From assembly GCF_015667585.1 (NCBI RefSeq), contig NZ_JADPEG010000015.1, forward strand, positions 27,117-91,116: a DNA stretch of 64,000 bases. The letters run 5' to 3'. Position numbers and translations under genes: made by a program. Shown here piece by piece: positions 43,435 through 52,090 of the stretch (positions are counted from its first letter, which is position 1; each line of letters opens with the position of its first letter). The notes under the pieces were generated by a model that worked only from the letters and a program-made list of their open reading frames with translations, was not told where the DNA came from and ran no database searches. The stretch is from Clostridium sp. D33t1_170424_F3. Its GTDB lineage: Bacteria; Bacillota; Clostridia; Oscillospirales; Acutalibacteraceae.

Positions 43435-44541
43435 ATGAAGAAACTTCGTTTTGCTTTGATCGGCTGCGGCCGTATTTCCAAGAACCATATCGTCGCCGCG
43501 GCGAAAAACGCGGAGCTTTGTGAGCTGGCAGCGGTTTGCGATCCGGTTGCGGAGCGCGCGGAACAAAAGGCGGCAGAATATGAGGAGCTGATGGGCGTCC
43601 GCCCGGCGGTCTATACGGATTATAAAAAGATGCTGCAGGAGGCGGAGGTGGACTGCTGCGCCATTGCGACGGAGAGCGGTTACCACGCGGCCATTGCGCT
43701 GGACTGCATTCGCGCGGATAAAAACGTACTGATTGAAAAGCCGATGGCGCTTTCCACTGCGGATGCGGAGCAGATGATTCAGGAGGCGAAGGAACACGGC
43801 GTCACCCTCGGCGTTTGCCACCAGAACCGGTTCAACGATCCGATCCAGCAGCTGCACCGCGCACTGGAGGACGGGCGTTTTGGCAAGCTGGTCAACGGAA
43901 CCGCGCGGGTTCTCTGGAACCGCACCATGCCGTACTATCAGCAGGCGCCGTGGCGCGGCACCTGGGCGCAGGATGGCGGCACCTTGATGAACCAGTGCAT
44001 CCACAACATTGACCTGCTGCAGTGGAGCCTCGGCGGCGCGCCGGACACGGTGATGGCGATGACAGGCAATTTCCTGCGCGATATTCAGGCGGAAGACTTT
44101 GGCGCAATTTTGATCCGCTTTAAAAATGGCGCGATTGGCATCGTAGAGGGTACAGCCTGCGTGTATCCGAAGAATCTGGAGGAGACGCTCTCCGTTTTCG
44201 GCGAGACGGGCGCGGCGGTCATCGGCGGCCTGGCGGTCAACCGTGTGGAAACCTGGAAGTTTGCCGAGCCGGCGCCGCAGGATGAAGAGGTTGCTCAGCT
44301 GGTCGGTACGGATCCCAAAAACGTCTATGGAAGCGGCCATACCGCGCTGTACAGAAACTATATCGAGGCGATCAACAGCGGAAAAGAGCCGCTGGTCAGC
44401 GGCGCGGAGGGCATGAAGGCGATGAAGATTATTCTGGCCGCGTACCAGTCGCAGAAGACCGGTCTGCCGGTCAATTTCGACGGCCTGCAGTTTTCCACGC
44501 TGGATATGCAGGACGCCGATGTGCGCTACCAGAGAGGATAA
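43435..44541 (+). CDS. Gfo/Idh/MocA-family sugar oxidoreductase, WbpB-like
   Basis: 368 residues. NAD-binding FALIGCGRISKNHI at the N-terminus, the conserved EKPMA, then CHQNRFNDPIQQL and TLMNQCIHNIDLLQWSLGG. In the Wbp pathway this enzyme oxidises C3 of UDP-GlcNAc-uronic acid to the 3-keto sugar for the aminotransferase. The start at 43435 is chosen because AAAGGA ends just before it; the ATG at 43426 overlaps that site. Confidence 0.88.
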   Translation: MKKLRFALIGCGRISKNHIVAAAKNAELCELAAVCDPVAERAEQKAAEYEELMGVRPAVYTDYKKMLQEAEVDCCAIATESGYHAAIALDCIRADKNVLIEKPMALSTADAEQMIQEAKEHGVTLGVCHQNRFNDPIQQLHRALEDGRFGKLVNGTARVLWNRTMPYYQQAPWRGTWAQDGGTLMNQCIHNIDLLQWSLGGAPDTVMAMTGNFLRDIQAEDFGAILIRFKNGAIGIVEGTACVYPKNLEETLSVFGETGAAVIGGLAVNRVETWKFAEPAPQDEEVAQLVGTDPKNVYGSGHTALYRNYIEAINSGKEPLVSGAEGMKAMKIILAAYQSQKTGLPVNFDGLQFSTLDMQDADVRYQRG

Positions 44542-44544
44542 GAG

Positions 44545-45627
44545 ATGAAGATTGTTACAGTAGTCGGCGCAAGGCCGCAGTTTGTAAAGGCTTCGGTCGT
44601 CTCCGAAGCGCTGAAAAGCGTATGTGAGGAAGTGTTGGTTCACACCGGACAGCACTACGATAAAAATATGTCCGATGTCTTTTTTGAAGAGCTTGGTATC
44701 CCGCGTCCGGCGTACAACCTGGGCGTTGGATCTGGTTCTCACGGCCATCAGACCGGCGAGATGCTCATGAAGATTGAAGACGTGCTTTTGCAGGAAAAGC
44801 CCGATGTGATGCTGGTGTATGGAGATACCAATTCCACGCTGGCCGGCGCGCTGGCGGCGTCCAAGCTGCATATCCCCGTGGCGCACGTGGAAGCGGGTCT
44901 GCGTTCCTACAACATGCGCATGCCGGAAGAACAGAACCGCGTGCTGACGGACCACATCTCTAAATGGCTGTTCTGCCCCACACAGACGGCGGCGGACAAC
45001 CTGAAGAAAGAGGGCGTTACATGCGGCGTGGAGATCACCGGAGACGTGATGCTCGATTCAGTCCTGCACTTTTTAGAGGTGGCGAAACAAAATCCACAGA
45101 AGACGGCCGTTTTTGCACAGCTGGGCATTCAGCCAAGGCAGTACCGCCTTGCGACTTTGCACCGCGCGGAGACGACGGATGGCGGGCTGGAAGCCATTCT
45201 GCGCATTTTCCGTGCCTTTGAGCAGCTTCCGCAGCGAGTGGTGCTGCCGATTCATCCGCGCACCCGCCCGCTCGCGGAGCGCGCGATTACAGAGGGCGGC
45301 TTCCGCAATATCCAGCTGATCGACCCGGTCGGATATTTGGAGATGCTGCTTCTGACCTCCAATGCCTGCCAGGTTTTGACCGATTCCGGCGGCCTGCAGA
45401 AGGAAGCGTGGTTTATGGAGGTTCCCTGTGTTACCCTGCGCAAGGAAACCGAGTGGGTGGAGACGCTGGCGGGTGGCTGGAATGTCCTTGCGGACCTCAC
45501 CACAGAGGATATTCTGAAAAAAGCGCTGCATACGCAGGCAGACGCGGCGGCGCGCGGTAAAATGCCGTTCGGCGACGGGAAGGCCAGCGTGAAGATTGCC
45601 AATGCTCTGAAAAAAGATGCGGAGTGA
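44545..45627 (+). CDS. UDP-N-acetylglucosamine 2-epimerase family, WbpI-like
   Basis: 360 residues of the non-hydrolysing epimerase fold. Opening VTVVGARPQFVKASVVSEAL, then HTGQHYDKNMSDVFF and a GSGSHGHQTGEM loop that resembles WbpI/WlbD more than WecB; VYGDTNSTLAGALAA and HVEAGLRS are core blocks. Expected to convert UDP-GlcNAc(3NAc)A to the manno form. It starts three bases after the oxidoreductase stop. Confidence 0.9.
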   Translation: MKIVTVVGARPQFVKASVVSEALKSVCEEVLVHTGQHYDKNMSDVFFEELGIPRPAYNLGVGSGSHGHQTGEMLMKIEDVLLQEKPDVMLVYGDTNSTLAGALAASKLHIPVAHVEAGLRSYNMRMPEEQNRVLTDHISKWLFCPTQTAADNLKKEGVTCGVEITGDVMLDSVLHFLEVAKQNPQKTAVFAQLGIQPRQYRLATLHRAETTDGGLEAILRIFRAFEQLPQRVVLPIHPRTRPLAERAITEGGFRNIQLIDPVGYLEMLLLTSNACQVLTDSGGLQKEAWFMEVPCVTLRKETEWVETLAGGWNVLADLTTEDILKKALHTQADAAARGKMPFGDGKASVKIANALKKDAE

Positions 45628-45633
45628 TTCATT

Positions 45634-46884
45634 TTGAATATCATATATATCAACCACTATGCGGGGTCCGACCGCCACGGCATGGAGTACCGGCCCTATT
45701 TTATGGCGAAACGCTGGGTGGAAGCGGGCCATCAGGTGACCATTGTCGCCAGTTCGTTTTCCCATCTGCGAACCAAAAACCCGGATATGCAGGGGCAAAA
45801 GACCAAAGAAGAATGGTACAACGGCGTCCGTTATTTTTGGATTGACGGGCCGTCGTATCAGGGAAACGGGCTGGGGCGCATTAAAAATATGCTCTCCTTT
45901 CTGCACGGGTTGAAAAAATACCGGACGGAGATTGTCAAAGGGGAAAAGGCCGACGCGGTGATTGCTTCTTCCACCTATCCGCTGGATATTTACCCTGCGC
46001 GCAAGCTCGCCCGTCAGTACGGCGGCCTGCTGATCTATGAAGTACATGACCTCTGGCCGCTTAGTCCGATTGAGCTGGGCGGGATGAGCCCGCGTCATCC
46101 GTATATCATGCTGATGCAGAAAGCGGAGAACGACTGTTACAAATACAGCGATTATGTGGTTTCCCTGCTGCCCTGCGCGGAAGCGCACATGAAGGAGCAC
46201 GGTCTGGCCGACGGCAAATTCATCTATGTACCGAATGGAATCGTCAAGGAGGATTGGGAACAGGAGCCGCATAATCCGCTGGTTTATGCGAATGTTTTGC
46301 AGAAGTATCGACAAGACGGCTGGTTTCTGATCGGTTATACGGGTGCGCACGGCATTGCCAACGGGCTGGATAGCCTGGTCGAAGCGGGCAGGGAGCTGAA
46401 AGGGAAGAAAATTAAGTTGATCCTGGTCGGTCAGGGTCCGGAACGTGACCGTCTGGTGCAAAAAGTGAAAGACCTTCACTTGGAGGAGAATGTGGAGCTG
46501 CTTCCCGCGGTCAAACGGGATGCTGTGCCGGAGTTGTTGGCGCAATTCGACGCGTTATATGTTGGGTTGCAGCGTCAGCCCCTATTCCGTTTTGGCGTCA
46601 GTCCGAACAAGTTGATGGATTACATGATGGCGGGAAAGCCTGTGATCTTTGCCATCGACGCGGGCAACGACATGGTGGCCGACGCGGGCTGCGGCGTGTC
46701 CATTGAGCCGGAGGACAGCGCCGCGATTGCGCGCGCCGTGGCACAGTTGTCCGATTTGTCAAAAGAAGAGCTGGAAGAGATGGGGCGGCGTGGTAAAGCT
46801 TATATTTTAAAGCATCATGAATACAATGTCCTGGCACAACAGTTCCTGAATGTGTTTACCTTGCCTGTAAAAGAAAAAAAGTGA
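45634..46884 (+). CDS. Glycosyltransferase family 4
   Basis: 416 residues, GT-B fold: N-terminal NIIYINHYAGSDRHGMEYRP and EVHDLWPLSPIELGG, then VPNGI, GYTGAHGIANGLDSLVEA and the donor-binding ILVGQGPERDRL and a FGVSPNKLMDYMMAGKPVIF block with E-type retaining chemistry. The start is TTG 45634, six bases after GGAGTGA. It resembles WbuB-like transferases that work with amino-sugar uronic acid donors, so it probably attaches the sugar made by the upstream genes to a lipid-linked surface glycan. No flippase or polymerase is in the window. Confidence 0.88.
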   Translation: MNIIYINHYAGSDRHGMEYRPYFMAKRWVEAGHQVTIVASSFSHLRTKNPDMQGQKTKEEWYNGVRYFWIDGPSYQGNGLGRIKNMLSFLHGLKKYRTEIVKGEKADAVIASSTYPLDIYPARKLARQYGGLLIYEVHDLWPLSPIELGGMSPRHPYIMLMQKAENDCYKYSDYVVSLLPCAEAHMKEHGLADGKFIYVPNGIVKEDWEQEPHNPLVYANVLQKYRQDGWFLIGYTGAHGIANGLDSLVEAGRELKGKKIKLILVGQGPERDRLVQKVKDLHLEENVELLPAVKRDAVPELLAQFDALYVGLQRQPLFRFGVSPNKLMDYMMAGKPVIFAIDAGNDMVADAGCGVSIEPEDSAAIARAVAQLSDLSKEELEEMGRRGKAYILKHHEYNVLAQQFLNVFTLPVKEKK

Positions 46885-46892
46885 TCGGCCAA

Positions 46893-46930
46893 CAGCAGGA
46901 ACAGCGGCGGACCGCGTTCCTGCTGCTTTC
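46893..46930 (+). terminator. Terminator of the surface-sugar operon
   Basis: AGCAGGAA, then AGCGG-CGGA-CCGC, then TTCCTGCT: a stacked hairpin (46893-46924) followed by GCTTTC. From 46931 to 47075 nothing was recognised. Confidence 0.7.
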
Positions 46931-47075
46931 GTAATCACTAAAAATAAAAATAGTTAAGTGTTCTTCGTTTCTGAGCGCGTTCTGGTTAGCCTGGCTGAAA
47001 AAGGATTTTTTGTTACATTCAAGGGTGGAAAATCCAGCGGTTTTCTCAATATAATAAAAAATTTGTTTCAGGGGG

Positions 47076-47104
47076 TTTACAAATGGAAAATCCTGTGCTA
47101 TTAT
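47076..47104 (+). promoter_or_regulatory. Promoter of the perR-like gene
   Basis: TTTACA (47076-47081), 17-base spacer, TATTAT (47099-47104). Confidence 0.7.
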
Positions 47105-47116
47105 AACATCAAGAAC

Positions 47117-47129
47117 AGTAATTATTACT
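47117..47129 (+). promoter_or_regulatory. Per-box-like palindrome
   Basis: AGTAAT-T-ATTACT, perfect 6-1-6 symmetry around a core TAATnATTA as in PerR/Fur boxes (TTATAATnATTATAA). It lies just downstream of the -10 box, where a bound repressor would block transcription. Confidence 0.5.
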
Positions 47130-47180
47130 AAAAACAGATGGACGATAGCTCTTGACGGAAGAGGAGGTTTGAAAAGTAAA

Positions 47181-47576
47181 ATGGAAAAAAGACAGAACTT
47201 CAGCCGCAAGAGAGAGGCCATTTTGGCGGCGATCCGCGGCACAAAAGTTCATCCCACTGCGGAATGGGTTTACCAGCAGCTAAAACCTGCGTATCCGGAT
47301 TTAAGCCTGGGTACGGTCTATCGGAATATCTCTCAGTTTAAAAATGACGGCGTAATCATCAGCGTTGGGGTTGTAAACGGTCAGGAGCGGTTCGATGGGG
47401 ATTTGAAACCGCATACACATTTTATTTGCACAAGCTGCGGCGCGGTGATCGATATTCCCGGTGAGTTTATCAGCCAGCGAGTCAATAAACAAGTGGCGCA
47501 GGAGCATGGCCTGCAGGTGGAAAGCAATGAAGTGATTTTCCGCGGAACTTGTTCGGAGTGCTTACAAAGACATTGA
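47181..47576 (+). CDS. perR: Fur-family regulator, PerR-like
   Basis: 131 residues. The winged helix includes HPTAEWVYQQLKPAYPDLSL and GTVYRNISQF (recognition helix). The metal region has RFDGDLKPHTHFIC (Asp and two His for the regulatory Fe/Mn site) and two Cys pairs, CTSCG and CSEC, for structural zinc. The spacing and the adjacent rubrerythrin point to a peroxide sensor rather than an iron or zinc regulator. ATG 47181 is called; AGAGGAGG lies 13 bases upstream, slightly far, and a TTG at 47169 is too close. Possibly autoregulated through 47117-47129. Confidence 0.85.
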   Translation: MEKRQNFSRKREAILAAIRGTKVHPTAEWVYQQLKPAYPDLSLGTVYRNISQFKNDGVIISVGVVNGQERFDGDLKPHTHFICTSCGAVIDIPGEFISQRVNKQVAQEHGLQVESNEVIFRGTCSECLQRH

Positions 47577-47620
47577 GTCTTTATAAATAATTTATATTAT
47601 CTGATATGGAGGAAATGGTC

Positions 47621-48166
47621 ATGAAAAAATTTGTATGTTCTGTATGTGGTTATGTGCATGAAGGCGAGACTGCGCCGGATTTTTGCCCGCAGTGCAAAGC
47701 GCCGAAGGAAAAGTTTGTAGAGAAGGTAGAAGGCGCTTCCTTTACCTGTGAGCATGAGGTCGGCGTGGCTTCCGGCTGCGATAAAGAGGTCTATGAGGGC
47801 CTTGTGGCAAACTTTAACGGCGAGTGCTGTGAAGTGGGCATGTATCTTGCGATGAGCCGTCAGGCGGAGCGCGAAGGCTATCCGGAGGTTGCGGATGCAT
47901 TCAAGAGATATGCGCTGGAAGAGGCGGAGCATGCGGCAAAATTCGCGGAGCTTCTGGGTGAAGTGCTGACCAACAGTACCAAGAAAAATCTGCAGATGCG
48001 CGCGGAAGCGGAAGCGGGCGCCTGCGATGGCAAGTTCCAGATTGCAAAGCGTGCGAAGGAGCTGGGCTATGATGCGATTCATGACACTGTGCATGAGATG
48101 GCGAAGGATGAGGCCCGTCACGGCGCCGGCTTTAACGGCCTGCTGAAGAGATACTTCGCGGACTAA
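47621..48166 (+). CDS. rbr: Reverse rubrerythrin
   Basis: 181 residues with the rubredoxin-like domain first ([12 protein letters not shown] and FCPQCKAP; residues about 3-35), followed by a ferritin-like four-helix di-iron domain with EYxxE/ExxH-type ligands ([14 protein letters not shown] and [14 protein letters not shown]). The reversed domain order defines reverse rubrerythrins, NADH-linked peroxide and oxygen reductases of clostridia. The start follows GGAGG. It lies 44 bases after perR, so the two probably share a transcript and a repressor. Confidence 0.93.
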   Translation: MKKFVCSVCGYVHEGETAPDFCPQCKAPKEKFVEKVEGASFTCEHEVGVASGCDKEVYEGLVANFNGECCEVGMYLAMSRQAEREGYPEVADAFKRYALEEAEHAAKFAELLGEVLTNSTKKNLQMRAEAEAGACDGKFQIAKRAKELGYDAIHDTVHEMAKDEARHGAGFNGLLKRYFAD

Positions 48167-48207
48167 ATCAATACATATTCTCTGAAATTGAGATTCATTA
48201 GAGAATG

Positions 48208-48238
48208 GCCCCGGACAGATTTTGTCCGGGGCTGTTTT
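48208..48238 (+). terminator. Terminator after rbr
   Basis: GCCCCGGACA (48208-48217) with TGTCCGGGGC (48223-48232), then TGTTTTC. Confidence 0.85.
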
Positions 48239-48269
48239 CATTTCATTTTCTCAATTTGCCGCAAAATGG

Positions 48270-48298
48270 TTGCAGAGGTTCTTTTTATCGTCTATACT
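48270..48298 (+). promoter_or_regulatory. Promoter of the exporter-flavoprotein operon
   Basis: TTGCAG (48270-48275), 17-base spacer, TATACT (48293-48298). Confidence 0.65.
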
Positions 48299-48413
48299 AA
48301 TGGAAGTTTTCATTTTTGTCCGGAGAGAGGGAAGACTGAAAAGAGACTGTATAAAAATGGTTCCGGATGTGCGGCTTGCTCCGGTTCCGGGAATATGAAC
48401 ATTGGAGGAATAT

Positions 48414-48908
48414 ATGGATTCACTGGTACAAATGATTGTCGATGCGCTCAGCAGTTCCGCTTCCAGAGAGTTGATTATTTTTTTGATCTCCATGATGCCG
48501 ATCTTGGAACTTCGCGGAGGAATTCTTGCAGCAAGCCTGCTGCAAGTTGATTGGCTCCGTGCGATGATAATTTGCTTTGTTGGAACAATTTTGCCGATTC
48601 CTTTTATTTTGCTGTTCATTCGACAGATTCTGGAATGGTTGAAAAACACCAGGCTGGTCAAGCTGGTCCATAAATTGGAGGAGAAGGCCGAGCGGAAAAG
48701 CAAATCGATTGAAAAGTACAAGACGTTGGGGTTGTTTTTATTTGTCGCTATCCCACTGCCGGGAACCGGCGCATGGACGGGCGCGTTGGTAGCGGCCTTG
48801 ATTGGCATGCGGTTTAAGCACGCGATGACGTCTGTTGTTCTTGGTACGCTGACTGCGGATGTTATCATGGTAATCTTGTCTTACGGCTTGTTGGGCGCAA
48901 TTTTATAA
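48414..48908 (+). CDS. Small multidrug export-like membrane protein (COG2426 type)
   Basis: 164 residues with about four hydrophobic segments (near 18-36, 46-72, 104-128 and 134-160). The motifs SMMPILELRGGI and VAIPLPGTGAWTGALVAALI are hallmarks of the putative small multidrug export family, related to DedA-like re-entrant loops. Transport function is an annotation tradition and poorly tested. ATG 48414 follows GGAGG. It opens a three-gene operon. Confidence 0.85.
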   Translation: MDSLVQMIVDALSSSASRELIIFLISMMPILELRGGILAASLLQVDWLRAMIICFVGTILPIPFILLFIRQILEWLKNTRLVKLVHKLEEKAERKSKSIEKYKTLGLFLFVAIPLPGTGAWTGALVAALIGMRFKHAMTSVVLGTLTADVIMVILSYGLLGAIL

Positions 48909-48932
48909 AATTGATCAGAGGCAGGGAAAAGC

Positions 48933-50195
48933 ATGCGGGACTTGTATGATATTGTGGTAGTGGGCGGCGGCGCGTCAGGCCTGGCGGCGGCGTTGTCTGC
49001 ATCCATGCGGGCGGAACAGATGAAACAGCCGCTGCGGCTGGTACTTTTGGAAGGAAACGCGCGCGTTGGCAAAAAGCTGCTTGCAACCGGCAACGGCCGC
49101 TGTAATCTGACCAATAAGGAGACTTCTCCCGCGCATTACCATGGAGACAGGAAACTGGCCGCGTCTGTACTGGAGCAGTACCCGCCCAAGAGAATTATTA
49201 AATTTTTTCAAGAGCTGGGCCTGCTTTGCCGGGAGCTGGATGAGGGAAGAATTTATCCCTATTCCCTGCAGGCGGCTTCTGTTTTGGACATCCTCCTTCA
49301 ACAGACGGAGCAGTACGGTGTAGAGATTCTCTGTGATTGCCCGGTCAGCCGTGTGATCCGGCAGAAAAATGGTTTTACGCTGTTTTCAAATGAACAAACA
49401 ATACAAGCCCGCCGTGTGATCCTGGCAACCGGCGGGCTTGCGTATCCGCAGCTGGGCGCAAATGACAGCGGACATCGTATGGTGCAGGCATTAGGCCACA
49501 GTGTGACGCCCCTGTATCCGGCGCTGGTGCAGATGAAGACGGAACCAAAGCGGGCCAAGCCCCTCAAGGGGATGCGCAGTATGGCGGAAGCGATTCTGTG
49601 GCGCGATGGAAAAGAGCTGCAGAGATCAGCTGGGGAAGTGCAGTTTACCGAACATGGCCTTTCCGGTATCTGTATATTTGAGCTTTCCCGCAATGTGGAG
49701 CCGTTGCTGCAGAGAAAAAGGAAGTTAGAAGTGACTTTGGATTTGCTGCCGGAATATACGGAACAATCGATTTTTCAAATGCTGTGCAAAACAGCAGAAA
49801 AACTGCCGCAATTGCCGGGGGCCGACCTTATGAGTGGATTGCTTAATAAAACGGTTGGACGCGAGATTCTACGTTTGGCGGTTTCGGATATTCCCCAGAC
49901 GGCTTATGGTTTCCGTACTGGACAGCTTCGCTCGGCAGCGCGAATGGCAAAGGTGTTCCGTTTTCCCATTACAGGCGTAATGCCTTGGAGCAGCGCACAG
50001 GTTACGGCGGGCGGCGTGCCTTTGCAGGAACTTTGCATGAATACGATGGAGTCCAATCGATGCAAGGGACTTTATCTGACAGGAGAACTGCTGAATATTG
50101 ACGGGGACTGCGGCGGATTCAATCTGCATTGGGCGTGGAGTACAGGGCTGTTGGCGGGCAATTCCTGCGCGGCCTCTTTAGAGAAAAAATGTTGA
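48933..50195 (+). CDS. HI0933-like/BaiN-like flavoprotein
   Basis: 420 residues. FAD-binding IVVVGGGASGLAAALSAS at the N-terminus; the diagnostic NARVGKKLLATGNGRCNLTN near residues 40-60; and the C-terminal GGVPLQELCMNTMES with GDCGGFNLHWAWSTGLLAG. The family includes BaiN, reported to act in bile-acid dehydroxylation, but most members are housekeeping flavoproteins of unknown substrate. A bile-acid role cannot be claimed, as no bai genes are near. Confidence 0.88.
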   Translation: MRDLYDIVVVGGGASGLAAALSASMRAEQMKQPLRLVLLEGNARVGKKLLATGNGRCNLTNKETSPAHYHGDRKLAASVLEQYPPKRIIKFFQELGLLCRELDEGRIYPYSLQAASVLDILLQQTEQYGVEILCDCPVSRVIRQKNGFTLFSNEQTIQARRVILATGGLAYPQLGANDSGHRMVQALGHSVTPLYPALVQMKTEPKRAKPLKGMRSMAEAILWRDGKELQRSAGEVQFTEHGLSGICIFELSRNVEPLLQRKRKLEVTLDLLPEYTEQSIFQMLCKTAEKLPQLPGADLMSGLLNKTVGREILRLAVSDIPQTAYGFRTGQLRSAARMAKVFRFPITGVMPWSSAQVTAGGVPLQELCMNTMESNRCKGLYLTGELLNIDGDCGGFNLHWAWSTGLLAGNSCAASLEKKC

Positions 50196-50211
50196 TGCGG
50201 AGGGGACAGGA

Positions 50212-51798
50212 TTGAACTACAGGATTTCAGAGATTGCGCTTCCGCTGGATGGGACCATGGACGATTTGCAGGTTTTGACAGCAAAGCGGTTGGGTGTTAC
50301 ACCGGGAGAAGTGAAACGTCTGCGGCTTTGGAAAAAGTCGGTGGACGCCAGGAAAAAAAGCGATGTGCATTTCAGCTGTACGGTCGAATGTGAATGTGCG
50401 CGCCTGCGCAGCAGAGGGGATCGGAAAATCCATGAGGCGCTTTCGTATCGATATGAACTTCCTCAGAGCCGTCCTATGCCGGTTCGGCCGGTGGTAGTAG
50501 GGTTTGGTCCTGCCGGCCTTTTTGCCGCACTGATTTTGGCGCAGGCGGGACAAAGACCCATTGTTTTGGAGCGCGGTCAGGCGGTGGAAGATCGTGCAAA
50601 AGCGGTGGAGCAGTTTTGGCAGACAGGGAACCTGGATCCACAGAGCAACGTACAGTTTGGCGAAGGCGGTGCGGGAACATTTTCCGATGGAAAGCTGAAT
50701 ACAGGCACAAAGGATAAACGCGCCAGAAAAGTTCTGGAAGAATTTGTTGCGGCAGGGGCTCCGGAGGAAATTTTATATGAAGCGAAACCGCATATTGGAA
50801 CCGACCGCTTGCCCGGCGCAGTCCGGCAGATTCGGGAAACCATTTGCCGTTTGGGCGGCACGGTCCGTTTTGATTCCACGGTTGTGGATTTTTTGGCAAA
50901 GGATGGCTGTATAACAGGCGTGCAGGTACAGCCGCGGACCGGCGAAGCTTATGTGTTGGAAGCGGAAACCGTAATTCTGGCGGTGGGACACAGCGCGCGG
51001 GACACGTTCTTTCGGTTGGATCAGATGAAAATCCCCATGCAGCCAAAGCTGTTTTCGGTCGGTGCGCGCATCGAGCATCCGCAGGCGCTCATAAATCGGG
51101 CGCAATATGGCAAATTTGCAGAGCATCCGGCATTGGGCGCGGCAGATTATAAACTTGCAGTCCATTTACCCAGCGGCAGGGGCGTATATACCTTTTGCAT
51201 GTGTCCCGGCGGAAGCGTCGTGGCGGCCGCCAGCGAGGCTGGGCGGCTGGTGACAAACGGTATGAGCAATTTTGCACGCGATGGGCAGAATGCCAATGCG
51301 GCGCTTTTGGTGGGCGTTGGCCCGGAGGATTACGGCGACGATTCCCCGCTGGCGGGTGTGCAGTTTCAGAGACATCTGGAAGAACGCGCTTATCAGTTAG
51401 GCGGGGGCGCATATGCGGCGCCGGTGCAGAGGGCGGAGGACTTTTTGCAGCGGCGTGCATCTAAGAGATTGGGAACGGTGCAGCCAACCTATCGGCCGGG
51501 CGTCCAACCGTGTTCCCTGGACCATTGCCTTCCTGAAACAATCGCGGATTCCATGCGGCAGGGGATTCTGCAAATGGATCGCTATCTGCACGGTTTTGCA
51601 TACCCGGACGCAGTACTGACAGCGGTGGAAAGCCGCAGTTCTTCCCCGGTCCGGATTTTGCGGGACGAAGTGTACCAGTCGCCGCTGCTCCGGGGGTTTT
51701 ATCCCTGCGGAGAAGGGGCCGGATATGCGGGCGGTATCATCTCCGCCGCGGTGGACGGCATCCGCTGTGCCGAAAAGGTGTTGGAACAGACGTTTTGA
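50212..51798 (+). CDS. Uncharacterised FAD-dependent dehydrogenase (COG2509 type)
   Basis: 528 residues. An N-terminal ~85-residue domain (YRISEIALPLDGTMDDLQVL, rich in basic residues) precedes the FAD domain VVVGFGPAGLFAALILAQAG near residue 95. VQFGEGGAGTFSDGKLNTGT and PCGEGAGYAGGIISAAVDGI are conserved family blocks. The start is TTG 50212 with CGGAGGGG upstream. It follows the BaiN-like gene by 16 bases. The reaction is unknown for the family. Confidence 0.87.
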   Translation: MNYRISEIALPLDGTMDDLQVLTAKRLGVTPGEVKRLRLWKKSVDARKKSDVHFSCTVECECARLRSRGDRKIHEALSYRYELPQSRPMPVRPVVVGFGPAGLFAALILAQAGQRPIVLERGQAVEDRAKAVEQFWQTGNLDPQSNVQFGEGGAGTFSDGKLNTGTKDKRARKVLEEFVAAGAPEEILYEAKPHIGTDRLPGAVRQIRETICRLGGTVRFDSTVVDFLAKDGCITGVQVQPRTGEAYVLEAETVILAVGHSARDTFFRLDQMKIPMQPKLFSVGARIEHPQALINRAQYGKFAEHPALGAADYKLAVHLPSGRGVYTFCMCPGGSVVAAASEAGRLVTNGMSNFARDGQNANAALLVGVGPEDYGDDSPLAGVQFQRHLEERAYQLGGGAYAAPVQRAEDFLQRRASKRLGTVQPTYRPGVQPCSLDHCLPETIADSMRQGILQMDRYLHGFAYPDAVLTAVESRSSSPVRILRDEVYQSPLLRGFYPCGEGAGYAGGIISAAVDGIRCAEKVLEQTF

Positions 51799-51885
51799 TG
51801 GAGAGAAGCATAAAACGGACAGCTCAATATGGAACCGCAACTTACAAGATAGTCAAATGGATGAAGTTCAAATTGTTTAAACGGC

Positions 51886-51935
51886 CGAAAGGGCTTGTTG
51901 TCTGTACAGTACAGGCAGCAGGCCCTTTCTCTTTG
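51886..51935 (+). terminator. Terminator of the flavoprotein operon
   Basis: GAAAGGGC(T)TG...GTAC-A-GTAC...CAGGCCCTTTC: a long hairpin, with TCTTTGCTTTG beyond it. Confidence 0.7.
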
Positions 51936-52034
51936 CTTTGATATGTCTGTTGTTGCGTAAAAAGTTATAACAAAAGAGTGACGGTTTGCCCGTTTGGCAT
52001 TACAAAACTTTAACTGTCCTTTCATGGGAGAACT

Positions 52035-52043
52035 TGCTATAAT
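52035..52043 (+). promoter_or_regulatory. Extended -10 promoter of the deacetylase gene
   Basis: TGC-TATAAT (52035-52043). The -35 region is weak (TGTCCT, 17 bases upstream), which fits an extended -10 element. Confidence 0.5.
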
Positions 52044-52090
52044 GTAGTCGAATCAGAACAAAATGACAATATCTTGTGGGAGAGACGCAT

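Noticed and set aside
43429..44955. A 508-codon minus-strand frame opposite the Gfo/Idh gene and the epimerase start
   Set aside because: It spans two well-supported genes of the opposite strand and has Arg/His/Leu-rich composition typical of antisense shadows.
48933..50195. Bile-acid dehydroxylation locus (BaiN)
   Set aside because: Only the general HI0933-like flavoprotein family is supported; no other bai genes are present.
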